A DNA stretch of 64,000 nt from an uncultured Acidobacteriia bacterium. GTDB lineage: Bacteria; Acidobacteriota; Terriglobia; Bryobacterales; Bryobacteraceae. The stretch is from the NCBI GenBank assembly GCA_903851195.1, contig CAINNJ010000064.1, positions 62,001 to 126,000 of the forward strand, in the 5' to 3' direction. This document shows positions 1-8,066 of this stretch, piece by piece. The notes below the pieces were generated by a model, which did no database searches, was not told where the DNA came from, and saw nothing but the letters and a program-made list of their open reading frames with translations. Positions within the stretch are counted from its first letter, which is position 1, and each line of letters begins with the position of its first letter. The position numbers and the translations under genes are program-made.

Positions 1-924
1 CAGCAGCAGCGCGTCTACCTGAATTCCCTGCTGAGCAGCTACCGCCGGGTCGCTTCGCGCGCCGCCGCCTCGCCCGCTCCGGCGGCACCGGACGGCAGTG
101 GACGCCCCGTCACCGCGCTGCGCCTTGCCGAGGCGGAACTGGCCCGCCTCCGGACCGAGCAGGCCAGTCTGCTGAATCGCTACAAGCCGACCCACCCCGA
201 CGTTGTCGCCAACCGGCGGGCGATTGCCGCCGCCGAACTCCAGGTCGCCACGCTGGCCCAGGCGGAGAAGGCTCCGCGGGCCGGCATTTCCCCTTCGGAA
301 CCAGTCCCGACGGAAAGCACCACCGCCGAGTCCGCGGAAGACGACAACGCCACCGCGCAGCTGCGCAGCCAGCTCGAAGCCAACCGGCTCGAAATCGAAC
401 ACCTCACGCGCGACGAAGCACAGCAGAAGAGCGTCATCGCCGAATACCAGAAACGGCTCAACCTGACCCCGGTCCGCGAGCAGCAGCTCGCCGGGATCCT
501 GCGCGACTACGAGAATTCGAAAAAGGATTATGCCGACCTTCTCGGCAAGGAACAGCAGTCGCAGCTCGCCATGAGTCTCGAAAAGCAGCAGGGCGGCGAG
601 CAGTTTCATCTCGTCGAGCCGCCCAGCCTGCCGGCGCTGCCCTCCAGCCCGAACCGGCTGAAGCTCGGCATGGGCGGCGTGGCCGCCGGGCTGGTGCTCG
701 GTTTGCTGGCGGCTCTCCTGCGGGATCTCGCCCGCCCGGCGTTCTACAGCGCCGGCGAGATTGCCCATCGTTTCTCCGCCCCTCTCGTCATCGCCATCCC
801 GGTCCTCCGCACCCCCGCGGAAACCCGCCGCCGGATCGGGCTGCGGCTGCTCGAAGGGGGCGCGGCGGCCGCCGTGCTCGGCGCCGTCGGCGCGGCCGGT
901 TTCTATGTCCTGCGCCATCCCTAG
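1..924 (+). CDS. GumC/Wzz-type polysaccharide chain-length determinant (5' end outside window)
   Basis: Frame 1 is open from the first base, so the ORF-track entry beginning at 571 is only the tail; about 307 residues are visible and the N-terminus is missing. The visible part has long charged, Leu/Gln-rich helices (coiled coil), the GumC-type motif YKPTHPDV near residue 65, and a Pro-rich PPSLPALPSSPN stretch just before a Gly/Ala/Leu membrane helix. A second hydrophobic stretch lies at the extreme C-terminus. In this family the periplasmic coiled coil and flanking membrane helices set exopolysaccharide chain length together with a cytoplasmic tyrosine kinase, and the next gene is such a kinase. 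The pairing with an exosortase three genes downstream matches the PEP-CTERM-linked subgroup. Family assignment is firm; the specific polymer is unknown. Confidence 0.85.
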   Translation, partial: QQQRVYLNSLLSSYRRVASRAAASPAPAAPDGSGRPVTALRLAEAELARLRTEQASLLNRYKPTHPDVVANRRAIAAAELQVATLAQAEKAPRAGISPSEPVPTESTTAESAEDDNATAQLRSQLEANRLEIEHLTRDEAQQKSVIAEYQKRLNLTPVREQQLAGILRDYENSKKDYADLLGKEQQSQLAMSLEKQQGGEQFHLVEPPSLPALPSSPNRLKLGMGGVAAGLVLGLLAALLRDLARPAFYSAGEIAHRFSAPLVIAIPVLRTPAETRRRIGLRLLEGGAAAAVLGAVGAAGFYVLRHP

Positions 925-1041
925 TTCCGGAGCGCCCGGAACACACTCTATCGCTCCGTTTCTCCCCAACATGCCTGCCTATTCGCACCCTTGCCGACCC
1001 GCCCGGAGCGTCGCCTCCCGATTCCCGCGGAGCATGGCCAG

Positions 1042-1878
1042 GTGAGCCGCATCTGGGATCTCCTCCGCCGGACCGAATTCGCCCCGACGGAATACGGGAG
1101 CGCCGCCGCCCGGGCCGGCGTCTCTCCGGCGGGCGCGGCGGTCTGCGCCCCGGCCGCCGACCTGCGCCGGATCCCGGTCGAGTCCGTCCGGATTCGCCCG
1201 GACTGGCGGCTTTTTGCCGCCGACGACCCTCGCGGCGCCGCCGCCGAACGCCTCCGCTACCTGCGCCTGCGCCTCAACCAGGTGTGGAATCCGGAGAAGG
1301 TGAAACGTCTTCTGATCACCAGCCCGCTGCCCCACGACGGCAAATCCACCATTGCTCTCAACCTCGCGGTCTGCCTCGCCGAAGAGGGCAAACGCAACGT
1401 GCTGATCCTCGACGGGGACCTCCACCGCGCCTCTCTCAGCCGCCTGCTCTCGCTCGACGGCAGGTCGGGCGTCGCCGAGTGCCTGACCAGCCGCGCCGAT
1501 CCGTATTCCCGGATTCGCCGCATCGAGCCCGCGGGCATCTTTTTTCTGCCTGCGGGCAGCGCGGCGGGCAATCCCGGTGAACTGCTCCAGGGCGAGTCGC
1601 TGCCCCAATTGATGGAAACGCTGTCCCGGCCTTTCGACTGGATTCTCATCGACTCGCCGCCTGTCGCGCCGCTTACCGATGCCCTTTCCTGGAAAGAGGT
1701 CGCCGACGCCAGCCTGTTGCTGGCCCGGGCGGGCCACACGCCTCCCCGGTCCCTCGAAGAAGCCCTGCAGCTGATCGGCCGCAAACATGTCCTGGCCATT
1801 CTTCTGAACGGCGCCGAGGGTCTCGATCGTTTGCACGCCCGGTATTACAAAGCTTATCCGGGTGCCGGCCCGCGCTGA
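1042..1878 (+). CDS. CpsD/CapB-family tyrosine-protein kinase-like ATPase
   Basis: A cytoplasmic P-loop ATPase of the bacterial tyrosine kinase family, expected to work with the upstream GumC-type protein. Visible motifs are Walker A (PLPHDGKSTIALN), Walker A' with Asp (VLILDGDLHR) and Walker B (DWILIDSPP). The track starts at a TTG (991), but GTG at 1042 gives VSRIWDLLRRTEF, which resembles the usual start of exosortase-linked kinases, so I prefer it (278 aa). The C-terminus has only a few tyrosines (YYKAY) rather than a long Tyr cluster, so the extent of autophosphorylation is uncertain. It is probably co-transcribed with its neighbours, since the next ATG follows by 28 bp. Confidence 0.85.
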   Translation: MSRIWDLLRRTEFAPTEYGSAAARAGVSPAGAAVCAPAADLRRIPVESVRIRPDWRLFAADDPRGAAAERLRYLRLRLNQVWNPEKVKRLLITSPLPHDGKSTIALNLAVCLAEEGKRNVLILDGDLHRASLSRLLSLDGRSGVAECLTSRADPYSRIRRIEPAGIFFLPAGSAAGNPGELLQGESLPQLMETLSRPFDWILIDSPPVAPLTDALSWKEVADASLLLARAGHTPPRSLEEALQLIGRKHVLAILLNGAEGLDRLHARYYKAYPGAGPR

Positions 1879-1906
1879 TCAACGGCACACGTCGCCTGCT
1901 GCTTCC

Positions 1907-2713
1907 ATGTCTGCCTGTTCCTCCGCCACTCCCCCGCCGGTGCGCGTCCTGCTGGCCGCCGCGGACCCGTCTGTCCGGCAATCGCTGCGGGCGCAACTCC
2001 GGGAATCAGCCGCCGCCGGACAGCCCGCGCCCAGCCCTCTTGCGCAAGTGATTGGCGAAGCCTCCGGCGGGCGGGCCGCCGCGGAACTCGCCCGTCTGCT
2101 GCAGCCGGAGATTCTCCTGCTCGACAGCCCACTGGCCCCGGATTTCGCGCGGGAATTCCGGCAACCTCCCACGGCCGCCGGGCGCCCCGCGACAGGCATC
2201 GTCCTGCTGGTCGCCGAAACCGGTGTGACACCGGTTCTCGAAGCGTTTTCTCTGGGCGCGACCGGGGTTGTCGCCCGCGCCTCCCTCGCTCAGCTCTGGA
2301 GAACCGGCATCGAAAGCATCCTGGCGGGGAATCTCTGGATCGGTGAAGACAGCCTGCCGCCCCTCCTCCATGCCTTGCTGGGACAAGCCGTGCTGGGACA
2401 AGCCGTGCCGGGACAAGCTGTGTCGGGACAAGCCGTGCCGGCAACGCCCGCTGTGCCTCCTCCCGGCGGCCTCACCCGGCGGGAACGGGAGATCGCCGCC
2501 CGCATCGCCCGCGGTCTGCCCAACAAACATGTGGCCCGCGAGTTTTCCATCCGCGAACGGACCGTGAAACACCACCTGACGAATATCTTTCGGAAACTGG
2601 GGATCTCGAGCCGCCTCGAACTCGCGTTGCTCATGCGCGACCGTTCTCCGGCGCTCCTTTCCGGACTGCTCGCCGGGGCCGACCTGCTCTCCGGGAGTGA
2701 CGGGTTGTGCTGA
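1907..2713 (+). CDS. LuxR/NarL-type response regulator with degenerate receiver
   Basis: A 268-aa two-domain regulator. The N-terminal half folds like a receiver (VRVLLAAADPSVRQ; LLLDSPL holds the probable phospho-acceptor Asp). The usual acidic pair near strand 1 is reduced to AD, and the conserved Lys near GVVARAS is missing, so classical phosphorylation may be weak or absent. The C-terminal 60 residues are a clear LuxR helix-turn-helix (LTRREREIAARIARGLPN; RTVKHHLTNIFRKLGI). A four-fold LGQAV-type pentapeptide repeat forms the linker. I chose ATG 1907 over the track's GTG 1862, which would overlap the kinase gene. The stop overlaps the exosortase start, implying translational coupling. It probably regulates the exopolysaccharide/exosortase locus; targets are unknown. 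Confidence 0.8.
   Translation: MSACSSATPPPVRVLLAAADPSVRQSLRAQLRESAAAGQPAPSPLAQVIGEASGGRAAAELARLLQPEILLLDSPLAPDFAREFRQPPTAAGRPATGIVLLVAETGVTPVLEAFSLGATGVVARASLAQLWRTGIESILAGNLWIGEDSLPPLLHALLGQAVLGQAVPGQAVSGQAVPATPAVPPPGGLTRREREIAARIARGLPNKHVAREFSIRERTVKHHLTNIFRKLGISSRLELALLMRDRSPALLSGLLAGADLLSGSDGLC
2378..2437 (+). repeat. 4 x 15-bp in-frame tandem repeat in the regulator linker
   Basis: Four consecutive copies of ctgggacaagccgtg (the first two identical, the third and fourth with one to three changes) encode LGQAV, LGQAV, PGQAV, SGQAV between the receiver and HTH domains. The unit is a multiple of three, so copy-number change would alter only linker length. Confidence 0.9.
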
Positions 2714-3630
2714 ATCTCTTCCCCGTATCTCCGGCCGAGAGCGCCGGCCCGCGCGCGCGGCTGGCCCTCTTTCTCGCTGCCCCCGCGCTCGCGCTGTGGT
2801 TCTTCCGGGCGCCTCTCCAGGCCTGGCTCGATCTGACTCTCCGCGACGAGCGCTATGCCTGCGCGCTTCTCGCGCCGCTGCTGGCCGGCGTTCTCCTCGT
2901 TGCCCGCGGCGCCAGGATATTCGCCGGGGCACAGGCGTGTCCGATCGCGGGCGTGCCGCTGCTCACCCTCGGCGCCGCCCTGCTAGGCCGTTGGGGAGCA
3001 GCCCCGGGCGCCGCCCTGCCCGTCCCGGGCGACAGCGCTTTCTCCCTGCGGATTGCGGGCATGGTCATTCTCCTGGCGGGCTCGTTTCTGCTCGCTTTCG
3101 GCCTTCGGCCGGCGCGCGCCGCCGCCTTCCCCCTGTGCTTTCTTTTCTTGGCCGTGCCCCTGCCACTCGCCGCGCTCGATCGCCTCGTGCGCTTTCTCCA
3201 GTATGGCTCGGCCGACGCGGCAGCCCTCCTGTTCCCGCTGCTGCGCATCCCGGCCCTGCGCGAAGGTCTGGTGTTCTCCCTGCCGGGCTTCGACATTGAA
3301 ATCGCCGAGCAGTGCAGCGGCATCCGCTCGAGCACCTCGCTGGTGCTGGCAGGCAGCGTCGCGGGCTATCTGTTTCTGCGGTTCCCGGCAGGCCGCCTCG
3401 CCTTCGTCCTGCTCACGGTCCCGGTCGTCATCGTCCGGAACGCCCTGCGCATCGTGACTCTTTCCGGCCTTGCCCTTTACGTCAGCCAGGGCTTTCTGCA
3501 CGGCCGCCTGCACCGTTACGGCGGCCTCGTCTTCTCCTTGCTTGATCTTGCCGTCCTCGGGCCGCTGCTGCTGCGGTTCCGCCGGATGGAAGAGCGCCGA
3601 TCCGAACGCGGCGAAAAATGCCATCCATGA
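2707..3630 (+). CDS. Exosortase (PEP-CTERM sorting transpeptidase)
   Basis: A 307-aa polytopic inner-membrane protein with about eight hydrophobic helices. It carries the exosortase catalytic elements in order: the active Cys in AEQCSGIRSS, the Arg in RNALRIV and the His in LHRYGG. Exosortases cleave the C-terminal PEP-CTERM signal of secreted proteins, a process tied to exopolysaccharide production; a substrate is encoded at 29868-30608. Translation probably starts at GTG 2707, overlapping the regulator stop by 7 bp. The downstream gene overlaps its stop codon. No separate EpsI domain is fused. The exact Xrt subtype cannot be decided by eye. Confidence 0.9.
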   Translation: MLNLFPVSPAESAGPRARLALFLAAPALALWFFRAPLQAWLDLTLRDERYACALLAPLLAGVLLVARGARIFAGAQACPIAGVPLLTLGAALLGRWGAAPGAALPVPGDSAFSLRIAGMVILLAGSFLLAFGLRPARAAAFPLCFLFLAVPLPLAALDRLVRFLQYGSADAAALLFPLLRIPALREGLVFSLPGFDIEIAEQCSGIRSSTSLVLAGSVAGYLFLRFPAGRLAFVLLTVPVVIVRNALRIVTLSGLALYVSQGFLHGRLHRYGGLVFSLLDLAVLGPLLLRFRRMEERRSERGEKCHP

Positions 3631-4724
3631 CCATGTCCTGTCCTGCCATTCATGAACTGAACCCTCTCGAAGACGCACGGTGGGACGATCTCGTCGCCGC
3701 GCATCCCCGCGCCTCCGTCTTCCACTCCCGCGCCTGGCTCGAAGCGCTGCGCCGCACCTATGGCTATGAGCCGGTCGCCATCGCCACAGGCGCGCCGGGC
3801 TGCACCCTGCGCGGCGCCCTGGTTTTCTGCCGCGTCGACAGCTGGCTGACCGGGCGGCGCTGGGTCTCGCTGCCGTTTTCCGATCACTGCGAACCCCTCG
3901 TGTCCGGGCCGGAAGAACGGGACGCCCTGCTCGGCGGTCTGCCTGCCGCCATGCGGCGCGAGAAACTGCGGTACCTCGAAATCCGCCCGCGCACCGCACC
4001 GGCGGAGGCGTCGGCTTACCCGCCCGCCGGCTGGCGTCCGGACCGGACTTACTTCTTTCACGAGATCGATCTGACGCCACCGCTCGAAACTCTGCTCGCG
4101 CACTGCCACAAGGACTCGACACAACGCAAGATCCGGCGCGCCGAACGGGAAAAGCTCGTTTACGAAGAAGGTGCCTCGCCCGCTCTTCTCGACAGCTTCT
4201 ATCACCTGCTGATTCAGACCCGGCGGCGTCAAAGTCTGCCGCCGCAGCCGAAAGCCTGGTTCCGCCACCTGGCCGCCTGTTTCGCCGGCGACCTCAAGGT
4301 GCGCGTGGCCTCGCGCGACGGCCGCCCCCTCGCCGCCATTCTTACGCTCCGCCACAAAGACGCGATGGTCTATAAATACGGCTGCTCGGACGCGGCTGCC
4401 AATAACCTGGGCGGCATGCATCTGCTGCTCTGGACCGCCATCGCGGAAGCCAAAGCCGCCGGGCTGCGCGCCTTCGACCTCGGCCGCTCGGCCCCCGACA
4501 ATCCGGGCCTCGCGACCTTCAAAGACCGCTGGGGCGCCACGCGTTCCACCCTCCGGTACGCGACGCGCACGGCCGCCGGCACGCCCCGGCCAAACGCCTT
4601 CCCGGCCTCCAACTCGGCGCCGAGGCAGGCCTGGAAGGACGCCGCGACCAAATACCTGTTCGCTTTTCTTCCGGACCCGTGCCTGCGTCTGATCGGCACC
4701 GTGGCCTACCGGCACATCGGCTAA
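3618..4724 (+). CDS. FemAB/GNAT-like protein of the exosortase locus
   Basis: A 368-aa soluble protein with the FemAB-type acyltransferase fold. The N-terminal part has HPRASVFHSRAWLEALR, and the C-terminal part has the GNAT-like GGMHLLLWTAIAEAKAAG followed by FDLGRS and TFKDRWGA. Family members transfer aminoacyl or other acyl groups, and a subgroup consistently accompanies PEP-CTERM/exosortase loci, as here. Start: ATG 3618, or ATG 3627, which forms a classic ATGA overlap with the exosortase stop and may be the real one. Substrate unknown; a role in modifying the exopolysaccharide or a sorted protein is inference. Confidence 0.75.
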   Translation: MPSMTMSCPAIHELNPLEDARWDDLVAAHPRASVFHSRAWLEALRRTYGYEPVAIATGAPGCTLRGALVFCRVDSWLTGRRWVSLPFSDHCEPLVSGPEERDALLGGLPAAMRREKLRYLEIRPRTAPAEASAYPPAGWRPDRTYFFHEIDLTPPLETLLAHCHKDSTQRKIRRAEREKLVYEEGASPALLDSFYHLLIQTRRRQSLPPQPKAWFRHLAACFAGDLKVRVASRDGRPLAAILTLRHKDAMVYKYGCSDAAANNLGGMHLLLWTAIAEAKAAGLRAFDLGRSAPDNPGLATFKDRWGATRSTLRYATRTAAGTPRPNAFPASNSAPRQAWKDAATKYLFAFLPDPCLRLIGTVAYRHIG

Positions 4725-4745
4725 AGACCTCCCGCGCCCCGACCG

Positions 4746-4793
4746 CGCGCCAACTAACCACCGCGCCAACTAATCAACGCGCCAACTGATCAA
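4746..4793 (+). repeat. 3 x 16-bp tandem repeat directly before a start codon
   Basis: Three exactly phased units of cgcgccaactaaycam (last copy with tga for taa) end 2 bp before ATG 4796 and occupy most of the 71-bp gap after the FemAB-like gene. No Shine-Dalgarno-like sequence is visible here, so the repeat itself forms the translation initiation region. Confidence 0.85.
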
Positions 4794-4795
4794 CA

Positions 4796-6970
4796 ATGAT
4801 GCTCACGAAGGCTTACTACCTGGTCAAACCGCTTCTCCCCTGGCGGATCCGGATCGCGCTGCGCCGCCACCGGGCCAAAGCGGCCCGTCTTGCCGGGGCG
4901 GATGTCTGGCCAATCTGTCCGCGGGCTGCCACCGTGCCGCCCCACTGGCCCGGCTGGCCGGGCGGCAAACGTTTCGCCGTGGTCCTCACGCACGATGTCG
5001 AGGGCCCGCGCGGTCTCGCCCGTGTCGAAGCCCTGATGAAAACCGAGCAGAACCACCAGTTCCGTTCCTCGTTCAATCTGGTGCCCGAGGGCGACTACCG
5101 CGTCCCGGACACACTGCGCGAAACGCTGACGGGGGCCGGTTTCGAAGTGGGTTTGCACGGTCTGCACCACGACGGCAAACTCTACTCCTCGAAAGCCGTC
5201 TTCTCCGCCCGCGCCGCGCGCATCCGCGAGTACGCACGGCGCTGGAACGTGGCCGGATTCCGCTCGCCGTTCATGCACCACAACCTCGCCTGGATCGGGG
5301 AACTGGGCTTCGAGTACGACTCGTCCACCTTCGACACCGACCCCTTCGAGCCGCAACCCGACCCGGCCCGCACCATCTTCCCCTTCTGGGTCCCGGTTCC
5401 CGAGCGGGGCGGCTACGTGGAACTGCCCTACACGCTCGTGCAGGACTTCAATCTCTTCACCATCCTCGGCGAGCGCAACATCGACGCCTGGAAAGTCAAA
5501 GTCGACTGGATCGCGGCCCACGGCGGCATGGTCCTGCTGAATACGCACCCCGATTACATGTGCTTCGCGGGCCAACCGGGGCGCGATGAATTTCCGGTCG
5601 CCTGGTACGAAGAACTGCTCCGCTATATCCGCGACAAATACGAGGGCTCGTACTGGCATGCTCTGCCGAGGGATGTCGCCCGCTACTACCGCGACAGTCT
5701 TCCGCCCGAGTCGCGCAATACGCGCCGCAAAGTCTGCATGATCGCCTACAGCACGCACGAAAGCGACAACCGCGTGCGCCGCTATGCCGAAGCGCTCGCC
5801 GCGCGCGGCGACGACGTGGACGTCATCTCCGTCGCCGGCCCCGGCATCCCTCTCGGGGAAGACACAATCTGCGGTGTCACGGCGCTCCGCATACAGCGCC
5901 GCGACCGGCCCGAGCGCGGCAATGCCGAATACGCCGGACGGCTGCTGCGCTTCCTCCTCGCCTCGGCGCTCTGTCTGGCCCGGCGCCATCGCCGCAACCC
6001 CTACGACGTCATCCATGTGCACAACATGCCGGATTTCCTGGTCTTTGCCGCTCTTTATCCGAAGTGGACGGGCGCCAGGGTCATTCTCGACATTCACGAC
6101 ATCATGCCGGAGCTCTATGCCAGCAAGTTCAACGTCCCGCTGGCGGACTGGCGTGTCAGCCTGCTGGCCCGGATGGAGAGGCTCTCGGCGGCCTTTGCCG
6201 ACCACGTCATCGTCTCGAACCACCTGTGGCACGAGAAGCTGATCCGGCGCTCCGTCCCGGCGCGAAAGTGCACGGTTTTCCTGAATCACGTCGACCCGGC
6301 CATCTTCTATCCCCGCACCCGGACCCGTCACGACGGCCGATTCATCGTTCTCTTCCCCGGCAGCTTCCAGTGGCACCAGGGTCTCGACCTCGCCATCGAA
6401 GCCTTCGCACGGCTGCGCGACGCCGCCCCGCAGGCCGAATTTCACATCTACGGCGGCGGCCCGGAGGCCGCCTCGCTCATCGCCCTCAGTGAGCGCCTGG
6501 GTCTCGGCGGACCCCACGGCGCCGTTCGGTTCCTCGGCGGCGTCTCGCTCGACCAGATGCCGGTCGTCATGGCCAACGCCGACCTCGGCGTCGTCCCCAA
6601 GCGTGCCAACTCCTTCGGCAACGAGGCATACAGCACGAAAATCATGGAGTTCCTGTCGCAGGGCGTGCCGGTCGTCGTTTCCCAAACACGCATCGACCAG
6701 TTCTACTACCCGGCCGACACGGTACGCTTCTTCCCTTCGGGCGACAGCGCGGCCCTGGCCGACGCCATTCTCGAACTGATCGCCGACCCGGCGCAACGTG
6801 AAGCCTTCGCCGCCGCCGGACACCGGTATGTCGCGCGCCACTCCTGGGACGCAAAAAAACAGGAGTATCTCGATCTGCTGGATGGCCTGATTATGGACGC
6901 GCCGTTGCCCGCGCCCGCCGCCAGTCCTGTACCTGCCGCCCTCGCGAAACCGGAAACACCGGTCCGCTGA
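4796..6970 (+). CDS. Polysaccharide deacetylase fused to GT4 glycosyltransferase
   Basis: A 724-aa two-enzyme fusion. Residues about 50-310 are an NodB-like deacetylase: the metal/catalytic motif VLTHDVEG, then GLHGLHHDGK, FRSPFMHHN and a late VLLNTHPDYM. Residues about 315-700 are a GT-B glycosyltransferase of family 4: CMIAYSTHESDNRVRRYA, DVIHVHNMPDF, LFPGSFQWHQGLDLA and the C-terminal nucleotide-binding region ending EAYSTKIMEFLSQGVP. It would act on N-acetylated sugars and add a sugar to the nascent exopolysaccharide. Two ATGs are adjacent (4796, 4799). The tail is Ala/Pro-rich and probably unstructured. These activities are usually on separate proteins in exosortase loci. Confidence 0.85.
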   Translation: MMLTKAYYLVKPLLPWRIRIALRRHRAKAARLAGADVWPICPRAATVPPHWPGWPGGKRFAVVLTHDVEGPRGLARVEALMKTEQNHQFRSSFNLVPEGDYRVPDTLRETLTGAGFEVGLHGLHHDGKLYSSKAVFSARAARIREYARRWNVAGFRSPFMHHNLAWIGELGFEYDSSTFDTDPFEPQPDPARTIFPFWVPVPERGGYVELPYTLVQDFNLFTILGERNIDAWKVKVDWIAAHGGMVLLNTHPDYMCFAGQPGRDEFPVAWYEELLRYIRDKYEGSYWHALPRDVARYYRDSLPPESRNTRRKVCMIAYSTHESDNRVRRYAEALAARGDDVDVISVAGPGIPLGEDTICGVTALRIQRRDRPERGNAEYAGRLLRFLLASALCLARRHRRNPYDVIHVHNMPDFLVFAALYPKWTGARVILDIHDIMPELYASKFNVPLADWRVSLLARMERLSAAFADHVIVSNHLWHEKLIRRSVPARKCTVFLNHVDPAIFYPRTRTRHDGRFIVLFPGSFQWHQGLDLAIEAFARLRDAAPQAEFHIYGGGPEAASLIALSERLGLGGPHGAVRFLGGVSLDQMPVVMANADLGVVPKRANSFGNEAYSTKIMEFLSQGVPVVVSQTRIDQFYYPADTVRFFPSGDSAALADAILELIADPAQREAFAAAGHRYVARHSWDAKKQEYLDLLDGLIMDAPLPAPAASPVPAALAKPETPVR

Positions 6971-7025
6971 CCGAACGACATTCCGGAATACCAAAACCAC
7001 AAGCAAAAACCGCGACCCCAACACC

Positions 7026-8045
7026 ATGATCCCCACCAACTGGAAGGCCGGCGACTGGGTCGAGATCCTCGGCGCCCCGGAAATCGCCCGCACCCTCGAT
7101 CCCGCCGGCACGCTCGACGGCCTGCCCTTCATGCCGGAGATGGCGCCCTTCTGCGGCCGCCGCTGCCAGGTGCTTCGCCTGGCCGAAAAGGCCTGCATCG
7201 AGTACCCCGGGGGCGGCTACAAACTCCGCCGGTTCCGCCACGACGACGTCTTGATTCTGGATCTGCCCCGCTGCGACGGCCGCCACCACGAAGGCTGCGG
7301 ACGCGCCTGCGTCTTCTTCTGGAAGACCGCCTGGCTCCGGCCCGCCGCCAGCCCCGCCGTCCCGGCTCCCGCAGCCCCGGCCCCCGCAGCCCCGGACTCC
7401 GTTGCCCTGCAAAGTCCGGACGCCGCCTGGGTGGAGAGCCTGCGCACCACCGTCGCCCCCGGGCACTACTTCTGCCAGTCGACCGAGATGGCCCGCGCCA
7501 CCGAACCGTTGTCCCGCCCCGGCATTTTCCGCCAATGCGTGGCCGTGGTCCGCTCCGGCAGCCGAAGCCCCGCCGAAATGGCCGGCCTGATCCTCGCCCC
7601 CCTCTGGCGCAAAGCCACCCGGCGGTTCCCCCGCCGCAAACTGGCCGGCACCCTCCGCCGCACCCCGACCGCGGAACTCAACCTGCAGCCTGGCGAATGG
7701 GTCCGGATCCGTTCGGCCGAACAGATCGCCCAAACCCTCGACGCCAACGGCAAAAATCGCGGCCTCCTCTGCGATCACGGCATGTGCCAGTACAGCGGTG
7801 GCCGTTACCGGGTCCGCAACCGCCTTGACCGCATGATCGCGGAACCGACCGGTCAGATGCGGCAGGTGCAGAACACGGTAATCCTCGAAGGCCTGCAGTG
7901 TCTTTGCTGGAACGTCGTCGGCGGCTGCCCTCGCGCCGACTACATGTACTGGCGCGAGATCTGGCTGGAACGCGCCGAGCCCGATCTGGTGCAAATCAGC
8001 CCCGCTCCGGCCTCCGAATCCGAGCCCGTCCCGCTGTCCCGCTGA
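7026..8045 (+). CDS. Unrecognised protein with a duplicated Cys-rich module
   Basis: I do not recognise a named family. The 339 residues contain two copies of a ~100-aa module, residues ~8-105 and ~222-316. Each starts GDWVEI or GEWVRI, continues AxxIAxTLDxxG and GL, has a conserved GGxYxxR segment, and ends with a Cys/aromatic block (CGRACVFFWKTAWL; CPRADYMYWREIWL). Each copy holds five or six Cys, which could bind a metal or form disulfides; no signal peptide or membrane helix is seen. A Pro/Ala linker (PAAPAPAAP) joins the copies. It is the first gene of a tight same-strand run (21-bp gap to the oxygenase) leading into the NRPS, so a role in biosynthesis or self-protection is plausible but unproven. 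Confidence 0.65.
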   Translation: MIPTNWKAGDWVEILGAPEIARTLDPAGTLDGLPFMPEMAPFCGRRCQVLRLAEKACIEYPGGGYKLRRFRHDDVLILDLPRCDGRHHEGCGRACVFFWKTAWLRPAASPAVPAPAAPAPAAPDSVALQSPDAAWVESLRTTVAPGHYFCQSTEMARATEPLSRPGIFRQCVAVVRSGSRSPAEMAGLILAPLWRKATRRFPRRKLAGTLRRTPTAELNLQPGEWVRIRSAEQIAQTLDANGKNRGLLCDHGMCQYSGGRYRVRNRLDRMIAEPTGQMRQVQNTVILEGLQCLCWNVVGGCPRADYMYWREIWLERAEPDLVQISPAPASESEPVPLSR

Positions 8046-8066
8046 CGCTTTCCGAAAAGGTTCCTC

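Noticed and set aside
979-1836. Long minus-strand ORFs opposite the kinase, NRPS and PKS genes (for example 9570-11873, 14634-18698, 18741-22424)
   Set aside because: They are antisense shadows of high-GC codons, show Gly/Arg/Glu-rich nonsense sequence with no domain motifs, and lie exactly over well-supported genes.
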